Assembly: GCF_004010095.1 (NCBI RefSeq)
Contig: NZ_RRYD01000001.1
Coordinates: forward strand, 122,746-186,745
Direction of reading: 5' to 3'
Length of the DNA: 64,000 bases
Origin: Lacticaseibacillus hulanensis
Lineage (GTDB): Bacteria; Bacillota; Bacilli; Lactobacillales; Lactobacillaceae
Numbering within the stretch: position 1 is the stretch's first letter; each line of letters begins with the position of its first letter. The notes below the pieces were generated by a model. The model ran no database searches, was not told the origin of the DNA, and saw nothing but the letters and a program-made list of their open reading frames with translations. The position numbers and the translations under genes were made by a program. Positions 15,481 through 25,539 of the stretch are shown one piece after another.

Positions 15481-16416
15481 TTATGAGTGCTTGTCAGCAT
15501 CCCCGTGGCCCGGAAAATACTTCATGTAGTCGTCCACCAGGTGCTCCGTGGTGACGTGCGTGTAAATCTGCGTGGTGGAGAGGCTGCTGTGGCCGAGCAA
15601 CTCCTGCACGGTCCGCAAATCGGCCCCGTGGTTCAGCATGTGCGTCGCAAAACTGTGCCGCAGCATGTGGGGATGAATCTTCGCCGTCAAGCTGGTCTGT
15701 TTGATAATCTGGTCCAAGACGTACTCAATCCCCCGCGGTGTCAGCGGCTTGCCGTGCTGGTTCAAAAAGACGTGGGGCTCGACCAGCCCCTTGATGCCGG
15801 CTAGTTCCATCCGTACCGTGTCCAGGTACCGGTGCAGGGCGTCGGCACAGCTCTTGCCAAAAACAACGTAGCGGTCCTTATTTCCCTTACCGTGAATGAG
15901 CATGGCCGAGACGTTGAAATCGATTTGCTTTAGCGTTAGCTGCGCGCACTCGGACACCCGAATCCCGGTATCATAGAGCACTTCGAGCAGCGCGCGGTTG
16001 CGAATCGTCAGCGGATCATCCCCACTGACGGCCTTAAACAGCGCATCAATCTCGGGCTCGAAGAAGAATTCGGGCAGGTGGTTGTGCGTTTTCTTGGTCT
16101 CCACGAGCGCAAACGGATCATCGCTGGCCGCACCAATTCTCATCAGGAACTTATACAGGCCGCGCAGACTGCTCAACTTGCGCGAGGTCGTCGCCGGACT
16201 GTAATTCTTTTCGTTCATGTACGAGATGTAACTGGCCACGGCCACGGAATCGACCGCACCAAACCCATTAAAGCCGCCGCTTGCCTCCATGAAGTCGATA
16301 AACGCCTGGACGTCACGCCGGTACGCCTTTTGGGTCTGCACGGAGTATTGGCGCTCCGTGGTCAGGTACTGAATATATTGTTCTAGTTCTTTGTTAGTTG
16401 CTTTTTCTTCTGCCAT
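15481..16416 (-). CDS. xerC: Tyrosine recombinase XerC
   Basis: The 311-residue site-specific recombinase resolves chromosome dimers together with XerD. The N-terminal SAM-like core-binding domain covers about residues 5-95. The catalytic set is visible: Arg in DTGIRVSE, Lys in HGKGNKDR, HMLRHSFATHML (H-x-x-R), then the LGHSSLSTTQIYTH segment with His and the nucleophilic Tyr. It lies just upstream of hslV, the usual xerC-hslVU order in Firmicutes, which supports XerC over an integrase. No strong Shine-Dalgarno sequence precedes the ATG. The partner xerD is at 42685-43566. Confidence 0.93.
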   Translation of the reverse strand: MAEEKATNKELEQYIQYLTTERQYSVQTQKAYRRDVQAFIDFMEASGGFNGFGAVDSVAVASYISYMNEKNYSPATTSRKLSSLRGLYKFLMRIGAASDDPFALVETKKTHNHLPEFFFEPEIDALFKAVSGDDPLTIRNRALLEVLYDTGIRVSECAQLTLKQIDFNVSAMLIHGKGNKDRYVVFGKSCADALHRYLDTVRMELAGIKGLVEPHVFLNQHGKPLTPRGIEYVLDQIIKQTSLTAKIHPHMLRHSFATHMLNHGADLRTVQELLGHSSLSTTQIYTHVTTEHLVDDYMKYFPGHGDADKHS

Positions 16417-16528
16417 AAGCCAATTTTACCATAGCAATACCGTATCCGCTTTCTTCAATCGATTGGCGGCCGGCAAAGCTCAAACCTGCGCACCGCGATT
16501 GGGCAGTGCAGCCTGCGCCCGTGCTAGC

Positions 16529-16570
16529 AAAAAAGCCCGCACAGACTCTTCGTCTTGCATGGGCTTTTGC
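16529..16570 (-). terminator. Terminator after topA
   Basis: AAAAGCCC (16531-16538) pairs with GGGCTTTT (16561-16568), with further pairing of GCACAGAC to GTCTTGC inside (one bulge). The T run follows on the minus strand. Confidence 0.85.
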
Positions 16571-16571
16571 A

Positions 16572-18653
16572 CTATTTCTGCACTGCTTCCTTGTAGTCGC
16601 CATTCGGGCACACAACCTGAACACCGGCCTTGCTGCGCTTTTCAATTAAGAAGTGTTCGCAAACCGGGCAGTCGCGACCAACGGGCTTGTCCCAGGAGAC
16701 AAAGTCACATTCAGGGTACCGGTCACAACCATAAAATACGCGGTTACGCTTGCTCTTCCGTTCAACAATCTGGCCCTTGTGGCACTTAGGGCACAGAACG
16801 CCGATTTCCTTGACGATTGCCTTGGTGTTCCGGCAGTCGGGGAAGCGTGAGCAGGCGTAAAACTTACCGAACCGGCCCATCTTGATGACCATTGGCGCAC
16901 CGCAAATGTCACAGTTAAAGCCGGCTGGTTCGTCCTTCAGCTGGACCTTTTCGATCCCAGTCTCGGCGCTTGCGACTTCCTTTGCAAACGGCTTGTAGAA
17001 GCGGTCAATAACCTTGACCCAATCTTCCTTGCCGGCTTCGATGCTGTCCAGGTCGCTTTCAACCGTGGCCGTGAACTTGATGTCCACGATGTCGGGGAAG
17101 AATTCAACAATTAAGTCATTGACGATTCCCCCCAATTCCGTGGGTTCAAAGCGGCGGGCGGTCAACTTCACGTAGTACCGCTTCTTGAGCGTTTCAATTG
17201 TTGGTGCGTACGTGGATGGCCGACCAACCCCGTTTTCTTCCAGCGCCTTAACCAGGTTAGCTTCGGAATACCGCGCTGGTGGCTGCGTGAAGTGCTGTGC
17301 CGGGTTGGTCTTCGCCAGCGTCAGGCTGTCACCCTCGGCCAGGTCAGGCAATTCCTTGTCGCCACTATCCTTATCGCGAGAGGAAACGTAAAGCTTCGTG
17401 AACCCCTCGAACTTGGTGTGGCTACCATTGGCGCGGAACTGCACCCCGTTTTGTTCAATCTTCACGGTGACGGTGTCGACCACGGCCGGCGTCATCTCGC
17501 TGGCCACGAAGCGGGACCAGATCAACCGGTAAAGCTTCATCTGGTCCTTGTCGAGCACGCTAGACAGGCTCTCTGGGGTCCGCTTAGTGGAACTGGGCCG
17601 AATCGCTTCGTGGGCGTCCTGAGCGCCTTCCTGGAGCTTACCCTGCTTAATCTTAACGGCCGCGTATTCCGCGCCGTACTGATTGTGGATGAATTCGCTG
17701 GTTTCGGCCTTAGCCACGCTGGAAACACGGGTACTGTCGGTACGCATGTAGGTGATGAGCCCCACGGTCCCTTGACGGCCACCCAGGTTAATCCCTTCAT
17801 AGAGCTGCTGGGCGAGCATCATGGTTTTGCGCGTCGGGAACCCGAGCTTCCGGTTGGCTTCCTGCTGCAGGGAACTGGTGGTGAATGGCTGGGCCGGAGT
17901 CCGGCGACGTTCCTTGCGCACAACGCTTGTGACGGTGAACGGCTGATCCTTATCAATCCGCTTCATCACGTCCTGAACCGCATCGTTATTCGGCAGCGGC
18001 AGCTTCTTGCCGTCGACCCCGTAAAACGTGGAGGCAAACGCCTTCCCGCGGCCCTTCTTGAAGTCGCCATCAATGGTCCAGTACTCTTCGGGCTGGAACG
18101 CATTAATTTCGTTTTCACGGTCAATGATGAGTTTGAGCGCAACGGACTGCACACGACCAGCGGACAACCCCTTCTTGACCTTCTTCCACAGCAGCGGACT
18201 GATTGAGTAACCAACAATCCGGTCGAGGACACGGCGGGCCTGCTGGGCATCAACCAGGTTCATATCAATACTTCTCGGCGTCTTAAAGGCGTTCTTAACG
18301 GCATCCTTAGTGATTTCGTTGAAGACAACCCGGTTTTTGTCCTTGGTGTCTAGCCCCAGAATGTGGCAGACGTGCCAGGCAATGGCTTCCCCTTCACGGT
18401 CCGGGTCAGCTGCCAGGTATACGTGTTCAACCTTAGCGGCGTTGCGTTTGAGATCTTTAATGACATCCCCTTTACCCCGAATGGAGATGTAGCGTGGTGC
18501 GTAATTATTGTCGAAATCGACCCCCATCTGACTCTTAGGGAGGTCCCGAATGTGACCGAGACTCGCAACCACCTTGTAATTGCGACCGAGATATTTTTCA
18601 ATTGTTTTTGCTTTTGCAGGGGATTCCACGATAACCAAGTTCTTGGCGGGCAT
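16572..18653 (-). CDS. topA: DNA topoisomerase I
   Basis: The 693-residue type IA enzyme relaxes negative supercoils. The TOPRIM domain carries Glu10 ([11 protein letters not shown]) and the D83-x-D85 pair in [13 protein letters not shown]; the nucleophile is Tyr302 in [12 protein letters not shown]. Three C-terminal zinc ribbons follow: two have four Cys each (CDICGAPM...CSRFPDC and CPKCHKG...CDRYPEC), and the third (CPVCEHFL...VVCPNGD) has lost its last Cys, so it probably does not bind zinc. AGGAG precedes the ATG. It lies between dprA and xerC, a standard Firmicute order. Confidence 0.97.
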   Translation of the reverse strand: MPAKNLVIVESPAKAKTIEKYLGRNYKVVASLGHIRDLPKSQMGVDFDNNYAPRYISIRGKGDVIKDLKRNAAKVEHVYLAADPDREGEAIAWHVCHILGLDTKDKNRVVFNEITKDAVKNAFKTPRSIDMNLVDAQQARRVLDRIVGYSISPLLWKKVKKGLSAGRVQSVALKLIIDRENEINAFQPEEYWTIDGDFKKGRGKAFASTFYGVDGKKLPLPNNDAVQDVMKRIDKDQPFTVTSVVRKERRRTPAQPFTTSSLQQEANRKLGFPTRKTMMLAQQLYEGINLGGRQGTVGLITYMRTDSTRVSSVAKAETSEFIHNQYGAEYAAVKIKQGKLQEGAQDAHEAIRPSSTKRTPESLSSVLDKDQMKLYRLIWSRFVASEMTPAVVDTVTVKIEQNGVQFRANGSHTKFEGFTKLYVSSRDKDSGDKELPDLAEGDSLTLAKTNPAQHFTQPPARYSEANLVKALEENGVGRPSTYAPTIETLKKRYYVKLTARRFEPTELGGIVNDLIVEFFPDIVDIKFTATVESDLDSIEAGKEDWVKVIDRFYKPFAKEVASAETGIEKVQLKDEPAGFNCDICGAPMVIKMGRFGKFYACSRFPDCRNTKAIVKEIGVLCPKCHKGQIVERKSKRNRVFYGCDRYPECDFVSWDKPVGRDCPVCEHFLIEKRSKAGVQVVCPNGDYKEAVQK

Positions 18654-18812
18654 GGTTCTCCTCCTTTCATTTGTTCAACAGAAAATGCACGCCTATCTTA
18701 TGGTAGAAACGCGATTCTGTCAAATAAATATTGAGTAATCAACGGCAAAAATGCCGAATGTTCGGAATGAAACCCCGCCTGAAAACGCGCCCCGCGTGCA
18801 GTTAAGCCCAAT

Positions 18813-19661
18813 CTAATCGAAATAATGAATATTTGTCCAATTTGTGTCTGGCAGAACCGGAATGGCCCCGTCCGCAATCATCTTGTTGGTGCCAATTCCC
18901 AGTGGATTGTGCATGCGGTTTGGCAACGCGTAGACATCGCGACCGGTTTCAAGTGCCATTTTGGCCGTAATTAAACTCCCACTTTTTTCTGCCGCCTCCG
19001 TCACGAACACCGCGTGGCTTAATCCGGCGATGATGCGGTTGCGCGCCACGAACCGGTACGGCTTGGGTTTGGTGCCGGGCGGGTACTCCGACACCAGCAG
19101 GCCAGTTGCGGCAATCTCGTCCTGCAAATCCTGGTGCTCCCGCGGATAATACACATCCAGGCCGCTGGCAATCACCGCCACCGTGCTCCGGCGACTGCCA
19201 ATCGCAACGCTGTGGGCCATCGTGTCGGCCCCGCGCGCCAGTCCCGAGACAATCACCGTATCGCGCGGCACCTGACTGATAGCCTGCACAATTGCCTGAT
19301 TGCTGTACTCGGTGGCAAGACGCGCACCGACAACCCCAAGACACGGCCGGCGCAACAGGTCGAGTTTGCCCGCATAGAACAATACCAGCGGCGGCTGACT
19401 GATTTCTTGCAGCCGCGCCGGATAGTCATCATCCGTGTACACCAAGTGGGGCGTGGCAATTAGCCGCGCCATTTGTGCCTGATTCCTTGCATCATCGAGC
19501 CAGGCAGTTACCTGGGCCTTTTGCTTCTCCGGCGTGCAGTGAACAATCGTTGATAGTTCGACCGGCATCTGGTGGCCCAGCCCGGTCAAGACGCGGCGCG
19601 CCATTGCCGGACTGGCACCCGTGGCCATGTGCGCCCACAACAAAAAATCGCGTATTTCCAT
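18813..19661 (-). CDS. dprA: DNA-processing protein DprA
   Basis: A 282-residue Rossmann-fold protein that loads RecA on incoming single-stranded DNA during natural transformation. It shows the DprA/Smf signatures: GVVGARLATEYS, VIVSGLARGADTMAH, VARNRIIAGLS and EKSGSLITAKMALETGRDVYALP. A short N-terminal helical region (about residues 1-90) precedes the core; the extra C-terminal winged helix seen in some homologues is absent. AAGAGG lies 8 bases before the ATG. It sits between rnhB and topA, the common Firmicute location. dprA alone does not prove competence, since it is kept in many non-transformable strains. Confidence 0.94.
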   Translation of the reverse strand: MEIRDFLLWAHMATGASPAMARRVLTGLGHQMPVELSTIVHCTPEKQKAQVTAWLDDARNQAQMARLIATPHLVYTDDDYPARLQEISQPPLVLFYAGKLDLLRRPCLGVVGARLATEYSNQAIVQAISQVPRDTVIVSGLARGADTMAHSVAIGSRRSTVAVIASGLDVYYPREHQDLQDEIAATGLLVSEYPPGTKPKPYRFVARNRIIAGLSHAVFVTEAAEKSGSLITAKMALETGRDVYALPNRMHNPLGIGTNKMIADGAIPVLPDTNWTNIHYFD

Positions 19662-19731
19662 ATTGCACCTCTTCTTCCCGATGCAATAGATTACGCGATT
19701 TCTGCTCTATTCTGCTGGACAATTACCCGGA

Positions 19732-20490
19732 TTATTGATTAAGGATGTCCTTAACCGGCGCAAATGAATGCCGGTGAATGGGCGTGATCCCGAGTTGCCG
19801 CAGGCCGGCCAGGTGCACCTTGGTCCCGTAGCCCGCGTTTTGGGCAAAGCCATAACCGGGATACACCTGATCATACATCGCCATCAGCCGATCCCGCACG
19901 ACCTTGGCGACGATGCTGGCGGCACCGATGGAGATGCTCCGGGCATCCCCCTTAATCAGTTTCATCTGGGGGATGTTCACGGGCACAGTCATCGCGTCCA
20001 CCAGCAAATAATCCGGCTGCAAGCGCAAATTATTGACCGCATCCGCCATCGCCAGTTCCGTTGCGTGGTAAATATTGTACTTGTCGATGTCCCGATTGTC
20101 CCGCACGCCAATGGCCACGGCCCGTGCGTTCGTGATAACGTCGGCAAATAACTGGTCGCGCCGGTGCGCGGTCAGCTGCTTACTATCGTTCACGGGCACG
20201 TCAAAGGTCGCGTCCAAAATCACCGCCGCGGTAATGACCGGACCGGCAAGTGGTCCCCGCCCCACCTCATCAATTCCGGCAATTGCGGGGTAGTCTGGCC
20301 AGAGCGACCGCTCAATTTGGCGGTGCTTTTCCAGCATGATTTCTTGTTGCCGCGAGTGCATTAACTTGCGCTTGTAACTGGCAAATAGGGCTTGGGCACC
20401 ACTGCGCTCATCCATCGCTAATGCATTGATGATTTCGGGGGCTACCGGCTCCTTTCGCAGTAGCCGCTTGTATTCCGCAAGTGTGGTCAT
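19732..20490 (-). CDS. rnhB: Ribonuclease HII
   Basis: The 252-residue enzyme cuts the RNA strand of RNA-DNA hybrids and removes misincorporated ribonucleotides. The catalytic Asp and Glu are in [16 protein letters not shown], and further active-site Asp residues lie in [10 protein letters not shown] and the later [11 protein letters not shown] region; [11 protein letters not shown] is the conserved substrate-binding loop. An N-terminal extension of about 60 residues is typical of the Gram-positive form. Its ATG overlaps the rbgA stop by 4 bases (ATGA), so it is translationally coupled to rbgA, another conserved pair. Confidence 0.96.
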   Translation of the reverse strand: MTTLAEYKRLLRKEPVAPEIINALAMDERSGAQALFASYKRKLMHSRQQEIMLEKHRQIERSLWPDYPAIAGIDEVGRGPLAGPVITAAVILDATFDVPVNDSKQLTAHRRDQLFADVITNARAVAIGVRDNRDIDKYNIYHATELAMADAVNNLRLQPDYLLVDAMTVPVNIPQMKLIKGDARSISIGAASIVAKVVRDRLMAMYDQVYPGYGFAQNAGYGTKVHLAGLRQLGITPIHRHSFAPVKDILNQ

Positions 20491-21347
20491 TCCTGATTGC
20501 CTTGCGCCTTGGTTGGCACTTCCAGGGTGTAACGGCCCAGTTCGCCCTTGCGCACGTCATTGTTGAAGCGGACGGCGGTGCGGTCAAATTCCTCGCCGTA
20601 ACCAAACTTCTTCGTGAGGAGCTTAATCAAATCGGCGGGCGCAAGTGCCACGTCCTCGTCGGTTAACCCATAGTGCTTCCGCAGAACATTGCGGTAATTT
20701 TGCTGGAAATATGCCACACCCCACAGCGCAACCTCATCGGCGGTGAAGGCAGTCTCGGCGATTGCCCCGGTCAGCGCTAACCGCATCCCGATTTCCTGAT
20801 CATCGAACTTCGGCCACAGGATGCCGGGGGTGTCGAGTAACTCGAGATTACCACTCGCCTTGAGCCACTGCTGGTTCTTCGTGACCCCCGGCCGGTTACC
20901 GGTGACCGCGATGTTCTTTTGCACGAGGCGGTTCAAAATCGTGGACTTGCCCACGTTTGGAATCCCTATGCACATCGCGCGCACGTGGGGGTTGCGAATG
21001 CCGCGCGCCCGCTTCTTGGCCAGCTTGTCCGCCAAAATCTTCTCCGCCAGCTGGGGCAACTGCTGCAGACGCCGGGCGTGCTGGGCGTCAATGGCGATGG
21101 CTTCCCGACCGGCCGCCTGGTACTGCTCAATCCACTGCTTGGTCCGGTTCGGATCGGCGAGGTCGGCCTTATTCAAAATGGAAATCATCGGTTTTTGCGC
21201 AAGCATCTCGAGCAACATTGGGTTGCGGGATGACTCGGGCACGCGGGCGTCGACGACCTCGAACACGATGTCCACCTGCTTAATCTTTTCGGCAACTTCC
21301 CGCCGTGCCTTCTGCATGTGCCCCGGGAACCAGTTGATGTTAGCCAT
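20487..21347 (-). CDS. rbgA: Ribosome biogenesis GTPase RbgA (YlqF)
   Basis: A 286-residue circularly permuted GTPase needed for late maturation of the 50S subunit. Motif order is G4 (ILNKADL), then G1 ([12 protein letters not shown]), then G3 (DTPGILWPK), which defines the YlqF/YawG class. The N terminus [13 protein letters not shown] is diagnostic. AAGGAG lies 7 bases before the ATG. It heads the rbgA-rnhB pair. Confidence 0.96.
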   Translation of the reverse strand: MANINWFPGHMQKARREVAEKIKQVDIVFEVVDARVPESSRNPMLLEMLAQKPMISILNKADLADPNRTKQWIEQYQAAGREAIAIDAQHARRLQQLPQLAEKILADKLAKKRARGIRNPHVRAMCIGIPNVGKSTILNRLVQKNIAVTGNRPGVTKNQQWLKASGNLELLDTPGILWPKFDDQEIGMRLALTGAIAETAFTADEVALWGVAYFQQNYRNVLRKHYGLTDEDVALAPADLIKLLTKKFGYGEEFDRTAVRFNNDVRKGELGRYTLEVPTKAQGNQE

Positions 21348-21561
21348 ATTATTTCTCCTTCAGTTAATTCTGGATTAATTGTACAGGTTTTGTGCCGGAC
21401 TGTAAAAGCGGCCGGGCGAGATTTCGGTACTTCAGGGGGATGCTGCGTGCGGCGGGGACTGACAAAACCGGTCCCGGTTTACATAACTAGGATTATCTAC
21501 AGTTAGACTGCATATGCCGGCAGAGCCCCTATTTCACGCTTATGTCCCGTCTGCTTTCAGT

Positions 21562-21598
21562 TCAAAAAGATGGCCCGCACTGCTGCCAATGCGGGCCA
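21562..21598 (-). terminator. Terminator after ctpA
   Basis: TGGCCCGCA (21571-21579) pairs with TGCGGGCCA (21590-21598); on the minus strand the stem is followed by TCTTTTTGAA. It separates ctpA from the rbgA-rnhB unit. Confidence 0.88.
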
Positions 21599-21604
21599 AT
21601 CTGG

Positions 21605-23104
21605 TTACTTCAGAACTTGTTCAGCTTTCTTCATCGCATTATCGTTAGCACTAATCTTATCGCTAATCTGATCCTGCAACTTGGCAAGGGTCTTGCTGTC
21701 AGCCGTCCCCGTTGCACTCAGGTTGTTCTTGGTCTGGAACGCCTTGACTGCCGCGGCGGTATCACTGCCGTAGTAGCCGTTTACGCTCTTAATCTGGTAA
21801 CCTAATGCCACCAAAATCTTCTGCAGCGACTTCACATCGGAGCTGACCTGCTCTTGTTTTAGGCTAGCTGCGGAAATCGTGTTGATGTACGCGTAACTTG
21901 GGTAATCGGCCTTAATGGTGGGCTGAATCCCCTTGTGGTGAATCCACTGGCCCTCGGGCGTGAGCCACTTGGCGATGGTCAGCTTGAGTTCGGCGTTCTT
22001 ACCCATCTGGGCCACCGTCTGCACGGTACCCTTACCGAAACTCTTGGTCCCGATTAGCTTGATGCCCGCGCTCTCGTTCAGTGCCGCGGCCGTAATTTCA
22101 CTGGCTGAGGCCGAGTTGCCGTCAATGAGCACGACAGTTGGTTCCTTAATCTTGAAGCCACCATCGTATTCGGAGCCGGCCCGGTAAATTTCGGTCTTAC
22201 CCTTGCGTGGGTCAACCTTCAGCATGACCTGCCCGTCCTTTAGGAACATCGAGTCAATCTGCAGTGCCTGGTCGAGCACACCACCAGGGTTGCCGCGCAG
22301 GTCCAAGATGAACTTATTTGCGCCCTGCTTCCGGAGCTTCTTGACGGTACTCTTAATTTGCTTAGCGCTGGTTTCCGTGAACGTGGTGAAGGTGATGACC
22401 CCGATTTGCTTGTTCGTCTGGTCAATCTTGCCGCTGACACTAGGCACGGTCACCTTGGCGCGTTTCATCGTGAAGGTGAGCTGCTTGTTGTCCCGTTCAA
22501 CCACGACCGTGACGGTGGAGCCAATCTTCCCGCGGATTTTGGCAACAACCTTGTTGATGTCCTTGCCGCTCATGTCCTTGCCGTCAACCTTAACAATCTT
22601 GTCGTTGGCCTTAACGCCGGCCTTTTGGGCAGCACTGCCCGGGTTGACGGAATCAACCTGCACCCCGTCAGCGGTTTGCACCATGGTTGCGCCAATCCCG
22701 CCAAACGAACCCGAGATTTCGGTGTTCAGGCTGGTGGCGTCGGTGTCCTGCAGGTAATTGGAAAACGGATCATCAAGGGACTTAATCATGCCGTTGATGG
22801 CGCCGTCCACCAGCTTCTTGTCACTTGGTTTCGTCACGTAATTATCCCGAATGGTCGTGTACGTGGTGAGCACCTTTTGGAAGTTCTTCGGGATGCTGCT
22901 GCTATCAAGGGTAACGGTTTGGGTCGTTGGTTTGGCCACGTAACCCGCAACCCCACCGATTGCTAGCCCAACGACGGTGAGGACCACCGCCAGCCACAGC
23001 GGCACGCGGCGATGATTCTTGGGCCCGTTTGTCCCCGTGGCTTTTTGTTCCGGTTTTACCGGCGTGTTATTTTCGCTTGCTTTGTTCTCTTCGTTATCTG
23101 CCAT
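21605..23104 (-). CDS. ctpA: C-terminal processing peptidase, S41 family, with PDZ and peptidoglycan-binding domains
   Basis: A 499-residue membrane-anchored serine protease acting outside the membrane. One transmembrane helix spans about residues 34-57. A PDZ domain follows (about 125-215), then the S41 core with the GNPGG loop near 271, catalytic Ser333 in NSASASE and Lys358 in SFGKGTVQT. The C terminus has a peptidoglycan-binding domain type 1 (about 420-480, LQKILVALGYQ and GYYGSDTAAAVKAFQ). The spacing of 25 residues between Ser and Lys fits the Ser/Lys dyad of CtpB and Prc. AGGGGG precedes the ATG. It probably trims envelope proteins; substrates are unknown. Confidence 0.93.
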   Translation of the reverse strand: MADNEENKASENNTPVKPEQKATGTNGPKNHRRVPLWLAVVLTVVGLAIGGVAGYVAKPTTQTVTLDSSSIPKNFQKVLTTYTTIRDNYVTKPSDKKLVDGAINGMIKSLDDPFSNYLQDTDATSLNTEISGSFGGIGATMVQTADGVQVDSVNPGSAAQKAGVKANDKIVKVDGKDMSGKDINKVVAKIRGKIGSTVTVVVERDNKQLTFTMKRAKVTVPSVSGKIDQTNKQIGVITFTTFTETSAKQIKSTVKKLRKQGANKFILDLRGNPGGVLDQALQIDSMFLKDGQVMLKVDPRKGKTEIYRAGSEYDGGFKIKEPTVVLIDGNSASASEITAAALNESAGIKLIGTKSFGKGTVQTVAQMGKNAELKLTIAKWLTPEGQWIHHKGIQPTIKADYPSYAYINTISAASLKQEQVSSDVKSLQKILVALGYQIKSVNGYYGSDTAAAVKAFQTKNNLSATGTADSKTLAKLQDQISDKISANDNAMKKAEQVLK

Positions 23105-23121
23105 GCCTATCCCCCTGGAAA

Positions 23122-23343
23122 TTAGGCCCGCGCGTCTTTGTACATCGCGTAGGCTTCATCAAAAACACTCATGCTAGGCAAATAACCTGCATTCAACTCC
23201 AAATATTCCGAAAGCTCATGGTAGTCTGTAGCTTGCTTCGGAAACGCGTGGTCAAGAAAAGCGTTGTTGGCAAAGTTAGCCACTTCCCGATGGTCCGCGG
23301 GATTACGCAAGGTCATTAGGTATCGGTAAAATGATTCAGACAT
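23122..23343 (-). CDS. yozE: YozE family protein (UPF0346)
   Basis: A 73-residue acidic, helical protein with the family N terminus SFYRYLMTLRNP and a C-terminal FDEAYAMYK segment; the fold is SAM-like. The exact biochemical role is not known. It sits 17 bases upstream of ctpA and 30 bases downstream of msrA in a tight row of minus-strand genes, so it is probably cotranscribed with them. Confidence 0.9.
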   Translation of the reverse strand: MSESFYRYLMTLRNPADHREVANFANNAFLDHAFPKQATDYHELSEYLELNAGYLPSMSVFDEAYAMYKDARA

Positions 23344-23373
23344 ACATTCGCTCCTTAGATTCGGGTATCACAA

Positions 23374-23889
23374 TTAGTCCTGCCAGTGTTCCTGCCCAAA
23401 TTCGCTGCGCTGAGCATGTTCGGCCGCGTACCGGCGTGGATTCTTTTCGTAAAACTGCTGGTGGTACTCCTCGGCCGGGTAAAACGGCTTGGCATCCTCA
23501 ATCGTCGTCACAATTGGGTCGGAAAAACGTCCGGAGGCAATCAAAGCTTCCTTCGACTTCTCCGCGATGGCCCGCTGCTCCGGCGAGTTGACGAAAATGA
23601 CCGGACGGTAGTTATCACCACGGTCTTGGAACTGACCCATTGCGTCCGTTGGGTCGGTCTGCCGCCAGTAGATTTCAACTAGTTCAGCATAAGTAATAAT
23701 GTCTGGGTCAAAGGTGATTTGAACCGCCTCGGTGTGACCCGTCGTGTGGCTCTTAACCTGCTCGTAGGTTGGATTGGCCACGTGGCCCCCGGTGTAACCA
23801 GACAAAACGTTCAGAATGCCTGGCTGCTGTTCAAACGGTTCAACCATGCACCAGAAGCACCCGCCGGCAAATATTGCTGTTTCCTTCAT
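23374..23889 (-). CDS. msrA: Peptide methionine sulfoxide reductase A
   Basis: The 171-residue enzyme reduces the S-epimer of methionine sulfoxide in oxidised proteins using thioredoxin. The catalytic Cys11 lies in the signature GGCFWCM, and the substrate pocket elements GHTEAVQ, the TDPTD segment and RPVIF are present. The only other cysteine is Cys14, so recycling through a C-terminal Cys, as in E. coli MsrA, is not possible. No msrB is nearby. It lies between yozE and ypmS. Confidence 0.96.
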   Translation of the reverse strand: MKETAIFAGGCFWCMVEPFEQQPGILNVLSGYTGGHVANPTYEQVKSHTTGHTEAVQITFDPDIITYAELVEIYWRQTDPTDAMGQFQDRGDNYRPVIFVNSPEQRAIAEKSKEALIASGRFSDPIVTTIEDAKPFYPAEEYHQQFYEKNPRRYAAEHAQRSEFGQEHWQD

Positions 23890-23918
23890 ATGTTCTTACC
23901 TCTTTTATTTCGCGGTAC

Positions 23919-24560
23919 CTATTTGGCCAGGTACCCAGTCAAATCAATTTCATCGTGCTGCAAATCAATCCGGTCTGCCTTAACCCGCAGCCCGTTACCC
24001 AAATCAAATTGGTTCAATCTTAGCACAATGGTGTTTTCCTTGCTATCAAGGTGGACCATCTCGGGCAGATTGTAGTTCTTCGCCACGTAACCCATGACGT
24101 AGGTAATCGGCACGGACAGTGTCCCCACATTGAGCCGGGTTGCCTTCAGCAAGATGTTGCCGTTGGTCTGAACGTACGGGTCACATTGGAGGCCAAAGTT
24201 AATTTTCGCGCCAAAAAACTTGAACGAACCCTTGACCACCGCGTGATTGCCCACCGTGAGTGTGTATTGCACGTCGCCCTGCTTCAGATAACTCTTCAGG
24301 TAGTTGTCAATCAGCCGGTTGAGTTCCTTCTTGGTGAAGCTGACGTGCATGACACTGCCCTTGCTGCTGACAGTAGCCACCTTGGTTGTGGTCTCAACAG
24401 GCGCCTGGACACTGCGCCACACCGTGAATCCTGCCCCTAAAACTAGGCCAACGATGATAATTGTGACCCATTTCCACCAGTTGATTGGCCCACGCGGCTT
24501 TTTGGACTTGGGTGTTTGCGGCCTAGCCTTCTTTTGCATTGCTCTTGTTGTTTCTGCCAC
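23919..24560 (-). CDS. ypmS: YpmS family membrane-anchored protein (DUF2140)
   Basis: 213 residues. A basic cytosolic tail (about 1-25, many Lys and Arg) leads to one transmembrane helix near 28-50 and a large extracytoplasmic beta-rich domain. The tract SVPITYVMGYVAKNYNLPE is typical of the family. In Bacillus the ypmR-ypmS pair is conserved, and the GDSL hydrolase gene here occupies the ypmR position 2 bases away, so the two proteins probably act together at the cell surface. No catalytic residues are visible, and function is not established. Confidence 0.87.
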   Translation of the reverse strand: MAETTRAMQKKARPQTPKSKKPRGPINWWKWVTIIIVGLVLGAGFTVWRSVQAPVETTTKVATVSSKGSVMHVSFTKKELNRLIDNYLKSYLKQGDVQYTLTVGNHAVVKGSFKFFGAKINFGLQCDPYVQTNGNILLKATRLNVGTLSVPITYVMGYVAKNYNLPEMVHLDSKENTIVLRLNQFDLGNGLRVKADRIDLQHDEIDLTGYLAK

Positions 24561-24562
24561 AA

Positions 24563-25396
24563 TTATTCCTCCCAGCTACTTTCAGACTGCTTCATCACGT
24601 CCCAGAGTTGTGCGGTCATGCGCACATACCCCGCATTGTTCGGGTGAAAATGATCCTTACCGTAAATTAGGCGGTTGACGGCTTTCGACGCGTTCGTCGC
24701 ACTGGCCGAGCTGTCGCTATCACCCTTGGTTAGCACCGAATCAATGTCGACGAAATAGGTGTTATCCATTTGCCCAAGCGTCTTTTTCGTTTCATTATTC
24801 CAGTCATGCACACTCGTTTGCATCTTCACCACGTTCGGGAAGTAGACGTAAAACGGATTGTAAATGCCAAATACGTAAATCGGCGCACTTGGGTTGTTCT
24901 TGCGCACGGCGTGAATCAAGCTCTTCAGGTGGGTCTGAAACTTGCTGATACCCTTGTTAACGTCCTTCGTATTAATATCGAGCAAATTATTTTGGAGAAG
25001 GTGCATCAGGTCGTTACCGCCAACGGTCATGGTAATTACGTCAGCACGTTTGAGCTGTTTGATGAGCTTTTTGTCCTTGACCACCCGCTTTTTAATTTGC
25101 TGGGAGGTATCACCCGTCACCCCGAAATTGCTCGTTTGGACCTTCATGCCCGTTTCGACCTCGATGTCCTGGGCAATCAGGGGCACGTAGCCACCCTGAT
25201 CTGTTGTATCCCCGACGCCATGCGTCAGCGAGTCCCCGACAGCCGTCAGCACTAGCTTGTGGTCAGCCACCTTCGTCCCGGACGTGTCCAGGGGTTTAGC
25301 GGCAGGTAAAACCTTGCTGGTGATGGCCGCCCCCAAGATAACGGTCACAACCAGCCCTATAATACCGAGTAAAAGCGTTCGTAGTTTTCTATTCAA
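24563..25396 (-). CDS. ypmR: SGNH/GDSL-type lipase or esterase, membrane-anchored (YpmR-like)
   Basis: A 277-residue hydrolase with an N-terminal transmembrane anchor and an SGNH domain outside the membrane. Catalytic Ser lies in GDSLTHG (residues 54-60), block III in VGGNDLMH, and the Asp-His pair in KDHFHPNNAG near the C terminus. I chose a TTG start at 25396 because AAAGGGG stands just before it and the protein then begins NRKLRTLLLGII, a clean signal anchor. The upstream ATG at 25429 would place the ribosome-binding site inside the gene. The next gene, ypmS, starts 2 bases after its stop. The natural ester substrate is unknown. Confidence 0.88.
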   Translation of the reverse strand: MNRKLRTLLLGIIGLVVTVILGAAITSKVLPAAKPLDTSGTKVADHKLVLTAVGDSLTHGVGDTTDQGGYVPLIAQDIEVETGMKVQTSNFGVTGDTSQQIKKRVVKDKKLIKQLKRADVITMTVGGNDLMHLLQNNLLDINTKDVNKGISKFQTHLKSLIHAVRKNNPSAPIYVFGIYNPFYVYFPNVVKMQTSVHDWNNETKKTLGQMDNTYFVDIDSVLTKGDSDSSASATNASKAVNRLIYGKDHFHPNNAGYVRMTAQLWDVMKQSESSWEE

Positions 25397-25465
25397 TAGC
25401 GGTCCCCTTTCCCCAAAAAACGTCCGCATCAGTGCAACTGGACGGCAAAACGCCCGTTATTTGCA

Positions 25466-25495
25466 CAAAAAGGGCGAAGCCTCAGCCTCACCCTT
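25466..25495 (-). terminator. Terminator after degV
   Basis: AAGGGCGAAGC (25470-25480) pairs with GCCTCACCCTT (25485-25495) with two wobbles and a 4-base loop; on the minus strand it is followed by five T. Confidence 0.85.
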
Positions 25496-25539
25496 AACTG
25501 TTAACGCTTATTTTACACCCAAAACTGCTGGCGGCAAAA

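Noticed and set aside
15481..16416. XerC/XerD-like genes as phage or integron integrases
   Set aside because: Both have housekeeping neighbours (hslVU; scpAB and ribT), no attachment repeats and no phage genes nearby.
18813..19661. dprA as evidence of natural competence
   Set aside because: dprA is kept in many non-transformable Firmicutes, and no com genes are present in this window.
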